In this document: positions 36,067 to 44,652 of the stretch, one piece after another
Position numbering within the stretch: position 1 is the stretch's first letter
Layout: every line of letters begins with the position of its first letter
Origin: an uncultured Veillonella sp.
GTDB lineage: Bacteria; Bacillota; Negativicutes; Veillonellales; Veillonellaceae
NCBI GenBank assembly: GCA_900538355.1
Contig: UPXS01000005.1
Span: 62,001 to 126,000 of the forward strand
DNA: 64,000 bases
Direction: 5' to 3'
The notes under the pieces: generated by a model
The model's input: the letters and a program-made list of their open reading frames with translations, nothing else
Told to the model about the DNA's origin: nothing
The model's database searches: none
Program-made: the position numbers and the translations under genes

Positions 36067-36540
36067 TTATTGGATTGCTAACACTTTGAATGTAACAGGA
36101 CCATCTGGTGTGGAAACTTCTACTTCATCACCTTTACGTTTGCCCAAAATAGCTTTACCTACAGGAGATTCGTTAGAGATACGATTGTTGAATGGATCCG
36201 CTTCAGAGGAACCAACGATAACATATTCTAATTCATCATTGTACATTGTATCTAATACAGTTACTTTGCTACCTACGGATACAACATCACCTTTTACGGA
36301 TTCGTCGATGATTTTCGCAGTGTTAATTTTATTTTCAAGCTCTACAATATGACCTTCGATGAAAGCTTGTTCATTTTTTGCATCATCATATTCAGAGTTT
36401 TCACTGATATCGCCATATTCAATAGCAGTCTTAATACGTTCAGACACTTCAATACGACGTACAGATTTATAATACGTTAATTCTTCTTCTAATTTCTTTA
36501 AACCTTCGGCGGTAAGTAATGTTTCTTTTACGTCTGCCAT
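36067..36540 (-). CDS. greA: Transcription elongation factor GreA
   Basis: GreA enters the RNA polymerase secondary channel and stimulates cleavage of backtracked RNA. The 157-residue protein has the N-terminal coiled coil with the tip motif YGDISENSEYDDAKNEQAF, including the acidic residues needed for cleavage. The C-terminal FKBP-like domain shows SNESPVGKAILGKRKGDEV. It is followed by lysS after 29 bases. Upstream, a near-perfect promoter (36633-36661) is followed by a terminator-like hairpin (36583-36602) before the start codon, an arrangement that could limit its expression. Confidence 0.97.
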   Translation of the reverse strand: MADVKETLLTAEGLKKLEEELTYYKSVRRIEVSERIKTAIEYGDISENSEYDDAKNEQAFIEGHIVELENKINTAKIIDESVKGDVVSVGSKVTVLDTMYNDELEYVIVGSSEADPFNNRISNESPVGKAILGKRKGDEVEVSTPDGPVTFKVLAIQ

Positions 36541-36582
36541 GGGTACCCCACTCTTTCTACATATAAATAAAATAAGAAAAAA

Positions 36583-36602
36583 GTGCCATAGTAAGATGAC
36601 AC
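36583..36602 (-). terminator. Terminator-like hairpin in the greA leader
   Basis: GTGCCAT (36583-36589) pairs with ATGACAC (36596-36602; one G-T pair in the RNA), loop six bases, followed on the minus strand by TTTTTTCTTATTTT. It lies downstream of the greA promoter and before the greA start. It could end dusB transcripts, or act as an attenuator for greA. Confidence 0.75.
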
Positions 36603-36632
36603 CTTATCTTTCATTTCTAAATTATCTCAACC

Positions 36633-36661
36633 ATTATATAAAAATACTGTACATTTGTCAA
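36633..36661 (-). promoter_or_regulatory. Consensus sigma-70 promoter of greA-lysS
   Basis: Minus-strand TTGACA (36656-36661) and TATAAT (36633-36638) are separated by exactly 17 bases, a perfect consensus. The start point would be near 36626, about 24 bases before the hairpin. The -35 box starts six bases after the dusB stop. Confidence 0.85.
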
Positions 36662-36666
36662 TCTGA

Positions 36667-37653
36667 CTACATTTCAGACAGTATTTTACGATATGATTCT
36701 AGCTCATTGTGAAAGCTTGTTACGGTATGAATTGTATTCACACGATTGCGCCAATAGGCAGATTCAGGAAGCCCTTTCATATACCAGCCTGCATGGGTTC
36801 GTATTTCCTTAACAGCCATACTCTCCCCCTTATATTGACACAATAGATCAAAATGCTTTAACAGCATGTCGAGACGTTCAATATCAGTTGGCACCGGTAA
36901 CACTTCACCAGTCGCTAAATAATGGTGAATGCGTCCAAAGATCCAAGGGTTGCCCTGTGCACCACGACCTACCATTACCGCATCACATCCCGTTTCATCG
37001 AGCATGCGCTTCGCATCCTCTGGTTCCACGATATCACCATTGCCAATAACTGGTACAGATACAGCCTCTTTTACAGCCTTAATATAGGACCAGTCCGCAT
37101 GACCACTGTACATTTGTTCCTTCGTACGACCATGTACAGCAATAGCTGCGACCCCCGTAGATTCGATGCGCTTTGCAAAGTCTACTACATTGATGGATTC
37201 ACTATCCCAACCAATGCGCATTTTCACCGTCACAGGTACATCAACAGCCTTAACTGCCGCCTCTGCTACGCGTGCCGCCAAATCAGGATTCTTCATAAGT
37301 GCAGAGCCATCCCCTGAGGAAACAACTTTTTTAACAGGACAGCCCATATTGATATCTACGATATCTGCGCCCGCATCAGCTACAACCTTTGCTCCGATGG
37401 CAATCGCCTCTGGATTAGACCCAAAGATTTGCATAGAAACAGGACGTTCCATATCTTCAAGGCGCAACAATTCATGAGTGCGTTCATTTTTATATTTAAT
37501 ACCCATAGCACTTACCATTTCGGTACATACCAAGGCAGCGCCATGCTCTTTAGCAAGTAAACGATAGGCAATATCGCTAACCCCGGCCATTGGCGCTAAT
37601 ATGGCTTGTCCATCAATTTTGACGGATCCTATTTGCCATTGTTTATTATTCAT
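36667..37653 (-). CDS. dusB: tRNA-dihydrouridine synthase DusB
   Basis: DusB is an FMN enzyme that reduces uridine to dihydrouridine in the tRNA D-loop. The 328-residue TIM-barrel protein shows ILAPMAGVSDIAYRLLAKEHGA at the N-terminus, the catalytic Cys in VDINMGCPVKKVV, then VPVTVKMRIGWD, AIAVHGRTKEQMYSG and VMVGRGAQGNPWIF. A C-terminal helical tRNA-recognition domain follows. It lies in birA - coaX - dusB - greA - lysS, though a terminator separates it from coaX. Confidence 0.96.
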   Translation of the reverse strand: MNNKQWQIGSVKIDGQAILAPMAGVSDIAYRLLAKEHGAALVCTEMVSAMGIKYKNERTHELLRLEDMERPVSMQIFGSNPEAIAIGAKVVADAGADIVDINMGCPVKKVVSSGDGSALMKNPDLAARVAEAAVKAVDVPVTVKMRIGWDSESINVVDFAKRIESTGVAAIAVHGRTKEQMYSGHADWSYIKAVKEAVSVPVIGNGDIVEPEDAKRMLDETGCDAVMVGRGAQGNPWIFGRIHHYLATGEVLPVPTDIERLDMLLKHFDLLCQYKGESMAVKEIRTHAGWYMKGLPESAYWRNRVNTIHTVTSFHNELESYRKILSEM

Positions 37654-37678
37654 ATAATTCTATATCCCCTAACAAAAA

Positions 37679-37700
37679 GGGTACAGCATAAGCTGTACCC
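37679..37700 (-). terminator. Terminator after coaX
   Basis: GGGTACAGC / GCTGTACCC form a perfect 9-bp stem with a 4-base loop, followed by five T on the minus strand. It lies between coaX and dusB. Confidence 0.9.
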
Positions 37701-37747
37701 GAATGTACACTACTTCGTTACATATACGTAACTATATTATAGTAGCA

Positions 37748-38515
37748 TTATTTATTTCTTTCGTAAATAAGACGTAAGCCTTCTAATGTAAGCATAGGCT
37801 CTACGTGGTCAATGCAGTCTGTAGCGCTGCTGATAAGCTGTGCTAAACCGCCTGTAGCCACAACAGTTACTTGACCGCCCATTTCAGCTTTCATACGAGA
37901 TACGAGACCTTCTACTTGGCCTACGTAACCATAGAACATACCAGATTGCATAGAAGATACGGTGTTGCGACAAATCACTTGACCAGGGTCTCTTACATCA
38001 ATACGTGGCAATTTAGCAGCCCGTTGGAACAGAGCCTCCGCAGAAATTGTGACACCTGGTGTAATAACACCGCCCATATAATCGCCATTGCCTTTAACAG
38101 CACAATAGGTAGTAGCTGTACCAAAGTCGATAATGATTAAATCACCTTTATATTGTTCATGAGCTGCCACAGCATTTACGATTCGGTCAGCCCCTACTTC
38201 ACGAGGATTATCGTATTTAATGGCGATGCCAGTCTTAGTACCAGGTCCAACAATGAGAGGATTTACATTAAAATAACGTAAACATACGCGTTCTAATGTA
38301 GGCATCAACGGTGGCACAACTGAGGAAATGATGATATCCTTAATATCCTTCACATCAACCTTGCGATCGTGGAAAAATAAGTTCATCATCAACATGCCAT
38401 ATTCATCGGTGGTCCGAACGCGGTCCGTGGAAATACGCCAGTGACCTACAAGCTCTGTCTTGTCGTATACACCGAGAACAATATTGGTGTTCCCCACATC
38501 AATTACTAATAACAT
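37748..38515 (-). CDS. coaX: Type III pantothenate kinase
   Basis: CoaX phosphorylates pantothenate in the first step of coenzyme A synthesis; the type III enzyme resists feedback by CoA. The 255-residue ASKHA-fold protein starts MLLVIDVGNTNIVLGVY (phosphate-binding loop). PREVGADRIVNAVAAHEQY follows, then LIIIDFGTATTYCAV and GVTISAEALFQRAAKLPR. It lies ten bases after birA, the usual Firmicute pairing of birA with coaX. A terminator follows. Confidence 0.97.
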   Translation of the reverse strand: MLLVIDVGNTNIVLGVYDKTELVGHWRISTDRVRTTDEYGMLMMNLFFHDRKVDVKDIKDIIISSVVPPLMPTLERVCLRYFNVNPLIVGPGTKTGIAIKYDNPREVGADRIVNAVAAHEQYKGDLIIIDFGTATTYCAVKGNGDYMGGVITPGVTISAEALFQRAAKLPRIDVRDPGQVICRNTVSSMQSGMFYGYVGQVEGLVSRMKAEMGGQVTVVATGGLAQLISSATDCIDHVEPMLTLEGLRLIYERNK

Positions 38516-38524
38516 GAATGCCTC

Positions 38525-39499
38525 CTATTTGCGCGGACGAATTGACACGTCCCCTGCCACAATACGTTTAACTGTCCCATCAGGGATTCTTACTAATAAG
38601 TTACCATCTTCATCAATATCTGTAGCCACCCCTTCATAGGTATTTCCTGGTGCTCTCACTTCAATTTCCTCACCAAGAGTTACCGATAATTGGCGCCATT
38701 CATTTAAGGTTTCCTCAAAGCCACTATCGAGGACTTCATAATATTGATGTTCTAAGGATTCCAAAATAATTTTAAAAGCTTCTGTCCGTTCAATATCAAT
38801 GCCTTCCATTGTTAAGGACGTAGCAATTAACTTCAATTCTTCTGGAAGTTCTTCTTGCTTAGTCTTAACATTGACACCTATGCCCATAACAATATAGGAA
38901 ATTTCCTCCATAGAGCCGGACATTTCAGTCAAAATACCAACTAATTTACGACCATTTACAAGGATATCATTTGGCCATTTAATACCCGCATCTGTAAGGC
39001 CCATTTTATGAAATGCCTTTGTTAATGCCACGGCAGCCATCAATGTACACTTCGGTGCTTCTACTGGTGCAAAGTCAGGGCGTAAAATGAGACTAAACCA
39101 TAGACCTTTTCCGAATGGAGAATACCATCCACGAGATAAACGACCGCGGCCAGCAGCCTGTTCCTCTGTAACAACAACAGTGCCTTCTTCTGCGCCTTGT
39201 TGTGCTAAACGACGAGCTTCTAGGTTTGTAGATTCGGTAGTGTCCATATAGACATACCGTTTGCCAAATACATCTGTTTTTAAGATTTGCTTCATTGCTA
39301 ACGGACTCAACAAATCAGGTTCCTCCAATAATCGATACCCCCTCTTGGTATAAGATTCTATTTTGTAGCCTTTTTGACGTAATGCTTGGATATGCTTCCA
39401 AATAGCTGTGCGCGAAACATGACACGCTTCCGACATATCTTGTCCCGATACGAAACTACCTTGGTTTTGTCTCAAGAATTCTAATACTTCATCACGCAT
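38525..39499 (-). CDS. birA: Bifunctional biotin--protein ligase / biotin operon repressor BirA
   Basis: BirA attaches biotin to carboxylase carrier domains and, when loaded with biotinyl-AMP, represses biotin genes. The 324-residue protein has an N-terminal winged-helix domain (about 1-65, SGQDMSEACHVSRTAIWKHIQAL), so it is the DNA-binding class II form. The ligase domain has EEQAAGRGRLSRGWYSPFGKGLWFS and GIKWPNDILVNGRKLVGIL, and a C-terminal SH3-like domain follows. A palindrome resembling two BirA half-sites lies 20-40 bases upstream (39518-39537), suggesting autoregulation. It is followed by coaX after ten bases. Confidence 0.96.
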   Translation of the reverse strand: MRDEVLEFLRQNQGSFVSGQDMSEACHVSRTAIWKHIQALRQKGYKIESYTKRGYRLLEEPDLLSPLAMKQILKTDVFGKRYVYMDTTESTNLEARRLAQQGAEEGTVVVTEEQAAGRGRLSRGWYSPFGKGLWFSLILRPDFAPVEAPKCTLMAAVALTKAFHKMGLTDAGIKWPNDILVNGRKLVGILTEMSGSMEEISYIVMGIGVNVKTKQEELPEELKLIATSLTMEGIDIERTEAFKIILESLEHQYYEVLDSGFEETLNEWRQLSVTLGEEIEVRAPGNTYEGVATDIDEDGNLLVRIPDGTVKRIVAGDVSIRPRK

Positions 39500-39517
39500 A
39501 GTTTAGAGCCCCTTTCT

Positions 39518-39537
39518 TTGTCAACCTAGGTTTACAA
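39518..39537. promoter_or_regulatory. Palindrome resembling a compact BirA operator
   Basis: TTGTCAACCT / AGGTTTACAA is a 20-base palindrome with one mismatch. Each half matches the TTGTnAACC half-site known for BirA, but the halves are two bases apart rather than the usual 14-16. It lies in the birA-thrE divergent gap, 19 bases from the birA ATG. Confidence 0.5.
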
Positions 39538-39590
39538 TTCGATTGTACAAGTGTACCCTATAAAATGCAAGGATTATTTAAAATAATTAA

Positions 39591-39599
39591 TGGTATAAT
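39591..39599 (+). promoter_or_regulatory. Extended -10 promoter of the thrE-like gene
   Basis: TGGTATAAT at 39591-39599 is an extended -10 element about 70 bases before the ATG of the plus-strand exporter. No convincing -35 box is seen. Confidence 0.5.
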
Positions 39600-39670
39600 A
39601 CATGTAGTATTAAGTTATACCGTATACAAAAGATAACAATTGTATAGTCTATCATTATCTGGGGAGATAT

Positions 39671-41014
39671 ATGCAACAATTTACATTAGAAGAAAAAAAT
39701 GAAGTTCTAGAGAACCCATTTATCCATATTCACAGAAAACTTGATGTTCTATTAAACATAGGCAAGCTACTTATGGAATGTGGTGCAGATACAAATCGAA
39801 TCATTGAAGAGATGTTAAAAGCCGCCACATTTATGGGTATTCCTCATAATTACTTAAATATTCATATTTCATATACTACCATCATGGTAAATCTATTGCA
39901 TAAAGAGCGTTCCATAACAGTTTTTAGAAAAACACCGGTGCACGTTCCTAATATGGCCATGATCAATGCCGTATCTAAACTTACATGGCGTGCCTTTGAA
40001 CGACATTACTCGCTCACTACCTATGAACAACTCATTTCAAAATTAGATTGTACCATTCCTGTATATCCTGATTGGGTAAAAGGTATTGCATGTGCCCTAG
40101 GTTCTGCAGGCCTCGCCTTTCTATATAGTGGTGATATAATAGCCTTCATAGTAACAATTATATGCTCTCTCATTGGCTATTTCACACGAACGCTAGCCGT
40201 ACGCTTTGGTTGTAATGAATATGTAGGTATTGCATTAGGTGGATTTGCCGCTATGGTTTCTGCCTACGGTTTCTATTCACATATTGAACAGGATTCATTA
40301 GTTTATGTTCTTGTATGCTGTACCTTATTTATGATTCCAGGGGTACCGCTTATTAATGCCGTCATTGATACAATAAACAACCATATCTTATCGGGCATTA
40401 CACGAGCCATTAGAACAATTCTCATCGTAGGTAGTATGACCTTAGGTATGGCCATGGCCTTATACTTTAATCCAATGCCTGCATTTAGTTTTGTAGACAT
40501 TAAACCTCATGTACTATCCATTGAACAGATTATAGGTTCTTTTATGGCCGCTGCGTCATTTGCAGTTTTATTTAATGCGCCTGTACGCCTCTTGCTCTCA
40601 ATTGGTATCGGCGGTGTATTATGTGTATTTATTCGTAATTTACTAGCTGTTGAATTAGGATTCTCTATTGCTGGGGCCACCTTTGTAGGGGCCGCCGTGA
40701 TGAGTATTATTTATGTAAAAGTTTCTACCTGGCTTAAAACATCTAGTACGATCATTATCGTTCCGTCTGCTATCGCATTAATGCCAGGGATTCTATATTA
40801 TCGTTTTCTATTCGATATTCTTCACATCAATGCACTCAATGAATCCGGCCTTGTTTATATGGTACAAAATGGCGTAACAGGTATTTTAACCATCGTTGGC
40901 ATCGCTGTAGGTGTGGCCATACCGCATGTATTAGCACAGAAATACTTAAAATCACTTAAGGAACGTCGCATACAAGAATATTTAGCAACCCGTCACATCC
41001 ATGATGGACAATAA
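39671..41014 (+). CDS. Threonine/serine exporter family protein (ThrE-like)
   Basis: A 447-residue membrane protein that joins the two halves of the ThrE family. The N-terminal soluble part and first membrane bundle (about 20-260, with GKLLMECGADTNRIIEEM and FTRTLAVRFGCNEYVGIALGG) match the larger subunit. The second bundle (about 285-425, with PVRLLLSIGIGGVLCVFIRN and VPSAIALMPGILYYRFLF) matches the small subunit. Ten or so hydrophobic helices are visible. ThrE exports threonine and serine; substrate here is not known. It stands alone on the plus strand between divergent birA and convergent ftsH, with GGGGAG before its ATG. Confidence 0.88.
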   Translation: MQQFTLEEKNEVLENPFIHIHRKLDVLLNIGKLLMECGADTNRIIEEMLKAATFMGIPHNYLNIHISYTTIMVNLLHKERSITVFRKTPVHVPNMAMINAVSKLTWRAFERHYSLTTYEQLISKLDCTIPVYPDWVKGIACALGSAGLAFLYSGDIIAFIVTIICSLIGYFTRTLAVRFGCNEYVGIALGGFAAMVSAYGFYSHIEQDSLVYVLVCCTLFMIPGVPLINAVIDTINNHILSGITRAIRTILIVGSMTLGMAMALYFNPMPAFSFVDIKPHVLSIEQIIGSFMAAASFAVLFNAPVRLLLSIGIGGVLCVFIRNLLAVELGFSIAGATFVGAAVMSIIYVKVSTWLKTSSTIIIVPSAIALMPGILYYRFLFDILHINALNESGLVYMVQNGVTGILTIVGIAVGVAIPHVLAQKYLKSLKERRIQEYLATRHIHDGQ

Positions 41015-41049
41015 AAAAGAGCTGGTCTCCAAGGAGATCAGCTCTTTTT
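41014..41049. terminator. Bidirectional terminator between thrE-like gene and ftsH
   Basis: AAAAAGAGCTGGTCTCC and GGAGATCAGCTCTTTTT pair over 17 bases with one mismatch and a 2-base loop, with T-runs on both strands. It serves both convergent genes. Confidence 0.92.
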
Positions 41050-41065
41050 ATTTGGATAGTATCCA

Positions 41066-42994
41066 TTATTTAATTTCATTAGAAGGTGTTTCACTAGGAG
41101 CTTCCACTGTAGAAGTGTGCTCATTAGCTTCAACAACCTCTGGTACTACAATCCCTGCCGCTTCTAACGTAGCTTTAGGTTCCTCTGTTTCAGGGGCTTT
41201 TGTTGTACCATATTTGTAAAGATTATCTACCGCTTTTGCATCGATTGTTTCTTCCTCTAATAGAGCATTTGCCATATCATGTAAGAATTTTTCGTTGTCG
41301 CTTAGAAGTTTTGTTACATCTTTATAAGCATCTTCAACGATACGATGAATTTCAGTATCGATTTTTGCAGCGATTTCTTCACTGTAGTTGCGTTCATGGC
41401 CAAGGTTTTTACCCAAGAATACTTGTTCTTGTTGTTCACCAAATACGATTGGACCAAGCTCATCGCTCATGCCCCAACGCGTTACCATGGCGCGCGCTGT
41501 ATTCGTTACACTTTGAAGGTCCCCAGAAGCACCTGTACTGATTTCGTCCAAAATCAAGGCCTCTGCCACACGACCACCAAGAGCTACTCGAATATCAGCT
41601 AATAATTGAGATTTTGTTTTGTAATTTTGTTCCTCTGTAGGAAGCATCATAGTGTAACCACCTGCTGCACCACGAGGAATAATTGTTACCTTATGAACAG
41701 GATCTGCATGAGGCAATAAATGTGCCACGATAGCATGACCAGATTCATGGTACGCAGTTAACTTGCGATCCTTATCACTCACAATGTGACTGCGGCGTTC
41801 AGGACCCATGCTAACCTTTTCACTAGCTTCTTCAACTTCAGCCATAGTGATTACTTTTTTGTTAAGACGAGCCGCTAATAAAGCCGCTTCATTTAACAGA
41901 TTGCTTAAGTCAGCACCAGTAAAGCCTGGTGTTTTCTTCGCAATTGTTTTCAAGTCTACATCGTCAGCCAACGGCTTGTTACGAGCGTGAACTTTTAAGA
42001 TTGCTTCACGACCGCGTAAGTCTGGACGACCTACGATAACTTGACGGTCAAAACGACCTGGACGCAAGAGCGCTGGATCTAGAATATCTGGGCGGTTTGT
42101 AGCTGCGATAGTAATAATACCTTCGTTAGCACCGAAGCCATCCATTTCAACGAGCAATTGGTTCAATGTTTGTTCACGTTCATCGTGACCACCACCAAGA
42201 CCTGCGCCACGTTGGCGACCAACCGCATCAATTTCGTCGATGAAGATGATACATGGCGCATTCTTTTTTGCTTGTGTGAAAAGATCACGTACACGAGATG
42301 CACCAACACCTACGAACATTTCTACGAAGTCAGAACCAGAAATTGTGAAGAATGGTACGCCTGCTTCACCAGCAACAGCTTTAGCAAGCAATGTTTTACC
42401 TGTACCCGGAGGTCCCGCTAACAATACACCTTTCGGAATTTTAGCACCGATAGCTGTAAATTTGCCTGGGTCCTTCAAGAATTCTACGACTTCTTCTAAT
42501 TCTTGTTTTGCTTCTTCCGCACCTGCTACATCTTTGAAGCTAACCTTTACATTACCTTCACCCATCAATTTAGCACGGCTTTTACCAAAGTTCATCACTC
42601 GGCCACCGCCACCTTGTGTTTGTTGCATGATGAAGAAGAACAACACAACCAAGATAATAATAGGAATAGCAGACCCTAAAAGGCTCATCCACCAAGCAGG
42701 TTGCTCAGGTGGGGCTGCTGTAATTTCTACGCCATTATCTTGTAATGTTTTAATTAATGTTTCATCACTTGGCGCATAAGAATTGAATTCTGTTCCATTT
42801 TTTAGTTTACCTTTAATACCATGATCATTGGTAATCGTTACGGACTCAACCTTTTTCTGTTGTACTTGTTGAATAAATCCTGTGTAACTTAATTCAGATT
42901 TATTCGCACTTTGACCAGAGAAAGCGTCAATGGCGATAACGAAAGCGGCAATGATAAGTAAATAAAGGACGATATTTTTTGTAAATCGACCCAA
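41066..42994 (-). CDS. ftsH: ATP-dependent zinc metalloprotease FtsH
   Basis: FtsH is the membrane-anchored AAA+ protease that degrades misfolded membrane proteins and, in several diderms, LpxC. The 642-residue protein has two membrane helices (about 8-24 and 103-123) around a periplasmic domain. Walker A is GPPGTGKT (194-201), Walker B IIFIDEIDAVG, and the SRH RPDILDPALLRPGRFD. The zinc motif is HESGH (416-420), with Ser in place of the usual Ala but HExxH intact. A Glu/Pro/Ala-rich tail of about 45 residues ends it. It is the last gene of the divIC - S1 - ppx - tilS - hpt - ftsH series. Confidence 0.97.
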   Translation of the reverse strand: MGRFTKNIVLYLLIIAAFVIAIDAFSGQSANKSELSYTGFIQQVQQKKVESVTITNDHGIKGKLKNGTEFNSYAPSDETLIKTLQDNGVEITAAPPEQPAWWMSLLGSAIPIIILVVLFFFIMQQTQGGGGRVMNFGKSRAKLMGEGNVKVSFKDVAGAEEAKQELEEVVEFLKDPGKFTAIGAKIPKGVLLAGPPGTGKTLLAKAVAGEAGVPFFTISGSDFVEMFVGVGASRVRDLFTQAKKNAPCIIFIDEIDAVGRQRGAGLGGGHDEREQTLNQLLVEMDGFGANEGIITIAATNRPDILDPALLRPGRFDRQVIVGRPDLRGREAILKVHARNKPLADDVDLKTIAKKTPGFTGADLSNLLNEAALLAARLNKKVITMAEVEEASEKVSMGPERRSHIVSDKDRKLTAYHESGHAIVAHLLPHADPVHKVTIIPRGAAGGYTMMLPTEEQNYKTKSQLLADIRVALGGRVAEALILDEISTGASGDLQSVTNTARAMVTRWGMSDELGPIVFGEQQEQVFLGKNLGHERNYSEEIAAKIDTEIHRIVEDAYKDVTKLLSDNEKFLHDMANALLEEETIDAKAVDNLYKYGTTKAPETEEPKATLEAAGIVVPEVVEANEHTSTVEAPSETPSNEIK

Positions 42995-43039
42995 AAGATT
43001 ACCCCTTTCAATAATAATTTTTAGTTGTATAAACGAATT

Positions 43040-43066
43040 GAGTACATCTCATTGAGAGATGCACTC
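43040..43066. repeat. Inverted repeat between hpt and ftsH
   Basis: GAGTACATCTC / GAGATGCACTC pair with one mismatch around a 5-base loop. No T-run follows on the minus strand, so hpt-ftsH read-through is likely; it may be an RNA-processing or binding site. Confidence 0.4.
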
Positions 43067-43084
43067 ATATATTATATCATATTT

Positions 43085-43630
43085 TTAATTTTGATACATT
43101 TCTTCCTTCAAAATACCGATATATGGTAAATGACGATATTTTTCAGCGTAGTCTAAACCATAACCGATAACAAAGTAATCAGGAATAATAAAGCCTACAT
43201 AGTCAACATTTACATCCACCTTACGGCGATCTGGTTTATTCAACAACGCTGCAAGGCGTACGCTTTTAGCACCACGAGCATGTAAATTTTCTAATAAATA
43301 ATGTAATGTTGTACCAGTATCTACGATATCTTCAACAACGAGTACATGCTTACCCTCTACAGAGCGATCCAAATCTTTTAAAATTCGTACTACCCCTGTA
43401 CTTGTTGTGCCGCTACCATAGCTAGAGCAAGAAATAAAGTCAAAACTTACATCTACACTATCATCAATAGCGCGTGCTAAGTCTGTAAAGAAAACGACAG
43501 CTCCCTTTAATACCCCTACAAGCACGACAGATTCATTCTTATAGTCTTCGCTAATTGCTTTACCCAACTCTGCTACACGAGCTTGTAATTGTTCCGCCGT
43601 ATATAAAATCTCTTTTGCATCTTGATGCAT
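43085..43630 (-). CDS. hpt: Hypoxanthine phosphoribosyltransferase
   Basis: Hpt salvages hypoxanthine and guanine to IMP and GMP using PRPP. The 181-residue length fits. The PRPP-binding motif is HVLVVEDIVDTGTTLHYLL, preceded by VVLVGVLKGAVVFFTDLARAI, and a C-terminal VGFIIPDYFVIGYGLDYAEKYR completes the purine pocket. It lies 23 bases after tilS and before ftsH, the conserved tilS-hpt-ftsH order of Firmicutes. Confidence 0.97.
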   Translation of the reverse strand: MHQDAKEILYTAEQLQARVAELGKAISEDYKNESVVLVGVLKGAVVFFTDLARAIDDSVDVSFDFISCSSYGSGTTSTGVVRILKDLDRSVEGKHVLVVEDIVDTGTTLHYLLENLHARGAKSVRLAALLNKPDRRKVDVNVDYVGFIIPDYFVIGYGLDYAEKYRHLPYIGILKEEMYQN

Positions 43631-43653
43631 CTATATGACCTCCACGATTCATA

Positions 43654-44652
43654 TTAATGTTCGCAATATACTTTTATTGTATCACATTGAGCGGTTACTT
43701 TTATACTTTTAATAGTGAAAGTTTTCTCTTCCCCGGTGTTAACAATGTCCAGTAATTGCTCTTGATGAGCTGATGTAAGCGTTATATCTGAGTCCACAGC
43801 ATTCACTAAGTGCTGCCATAAACGCCGTTGTATCGCCACTGATTCTTGTCGTAAGGCACGACGAGATAAGCTCACCCCATCAGCACCTACAGTCACAAGT
43901 TTTTCAAAAGCTTGCTCCGTTAAATCAGAAATAACTAGTAAATCTTCATGTACGGAATTTCCCAATCTAACAATGGCATCTACTACATTAGGGTTAATAG
44001 CTTCTAACTCAGGTATAATGCGATGCCGAATCCTATTTCGTTGATATCGCACATCTTCATTCGTACGATCAACACAATAGGCAATCACCTTCACCTCTAA
44101 ATAAGCCAATAAGGTTTCTTTTGTAACATCTAACAGCGGTCTAATTACAGGAGTAGAATATTCAGAGCTTACTACAGACATGCCGGCCAAACCATTTAAG
44201 CCCGAACCTCTGATGATATGTGCCAGAATCGACTCTGCTTGATCATCCTTATGATGAGCCACCGCAATATAATCATAGTTTTCAGACTTTGCAACCTCTG
44301 CAAGCCATTGATACCGTACTTGACGCCCCATAGTTTCTTCAGACATTTTTTGTTCCTTGCTCAAGCGAGGCACATCAAATGTAGCAGAATAAAATGGTAA
44401 TGCTAAAGCTTCCACTTGCTGTTGGAGCCACAAGACCTCTTCCTTACTTTCAGGACGAATGCAGTGATCTACGATGGCCACACCTATTTCATACGTTGTA
44501 TGTCGATGTATGGCAATGTCTTTCAATAAATGTAATAGAGCCATTGAATCAGGCCCACCGGAGCAGGCCACTAAGATTCGACTATTTTCGGGAAATAGAT
44601 TATGCGATTTTAAGGTGTGATTAACGGTTCGAACGAGTGCTTTCACATTCAC
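43654..44652 (-). CDS. tilS: tRNA(Ile)-lysidine synthetase TilS
   Basis: TilS converts the wobble C34 of tRNA-Ile(CAU) to lysidine so that it reads AUA. The N-type ATP pyrophosphatase P-loop is ILVACSGGPDSMALLHLL. Further motifs are VAHHKDDQAESILAHIIRGSGL and VDRTNEDVRYQRNRIRH. The start is a GTG at 44650-44652, with GGAGG nine bases upstream; this gives 332 residues and a 32-base overlap with the ppx 3' end. The enzyme is shorter than the E. coli form but within the family range. Confidence 0.95.
   Translation of the reverse strand: MNVKALVRTVNHTLKSHNLFPENSRILVACSGGPDSMALLHLLKDIAIHRHTTYEIGVAIVDHCIRPESKEEVLWLQQQVEALALPFYSATFDVPRLSKEQKMSEETMGRQVRYQWLAEVAKSENYDYIAVAHHKDDQAESILAHIIRGSGLNGLAGMSVVSSEYSTPVIRPLLDVTKETLLAYLEVKVIAYCVDRTNEDVRYQRNRIRHRIIPELEAINPNVVDAIVRLGNSVHEDLLVISDLTEQAFEKLVTVGADGVSLSRRALRQESVAIQRRLWQHLVNAVDSDITLTSAHQEQLLDIVNTGEEKTFTIKSIKVTAQCDTIKVYCEH

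Noticed and set aside
35669..36352. 227-codon plus-strand frame across lysS and greA
   Set aside because: It spans two conserved minus-strand genes and their gap; the composition is that of an antisense frame.
42240..42779. 179-codon plus-strand frame opposite ftsH
   Set aside because: It is the mirror of the AAA+ domain and has no ribosome site.
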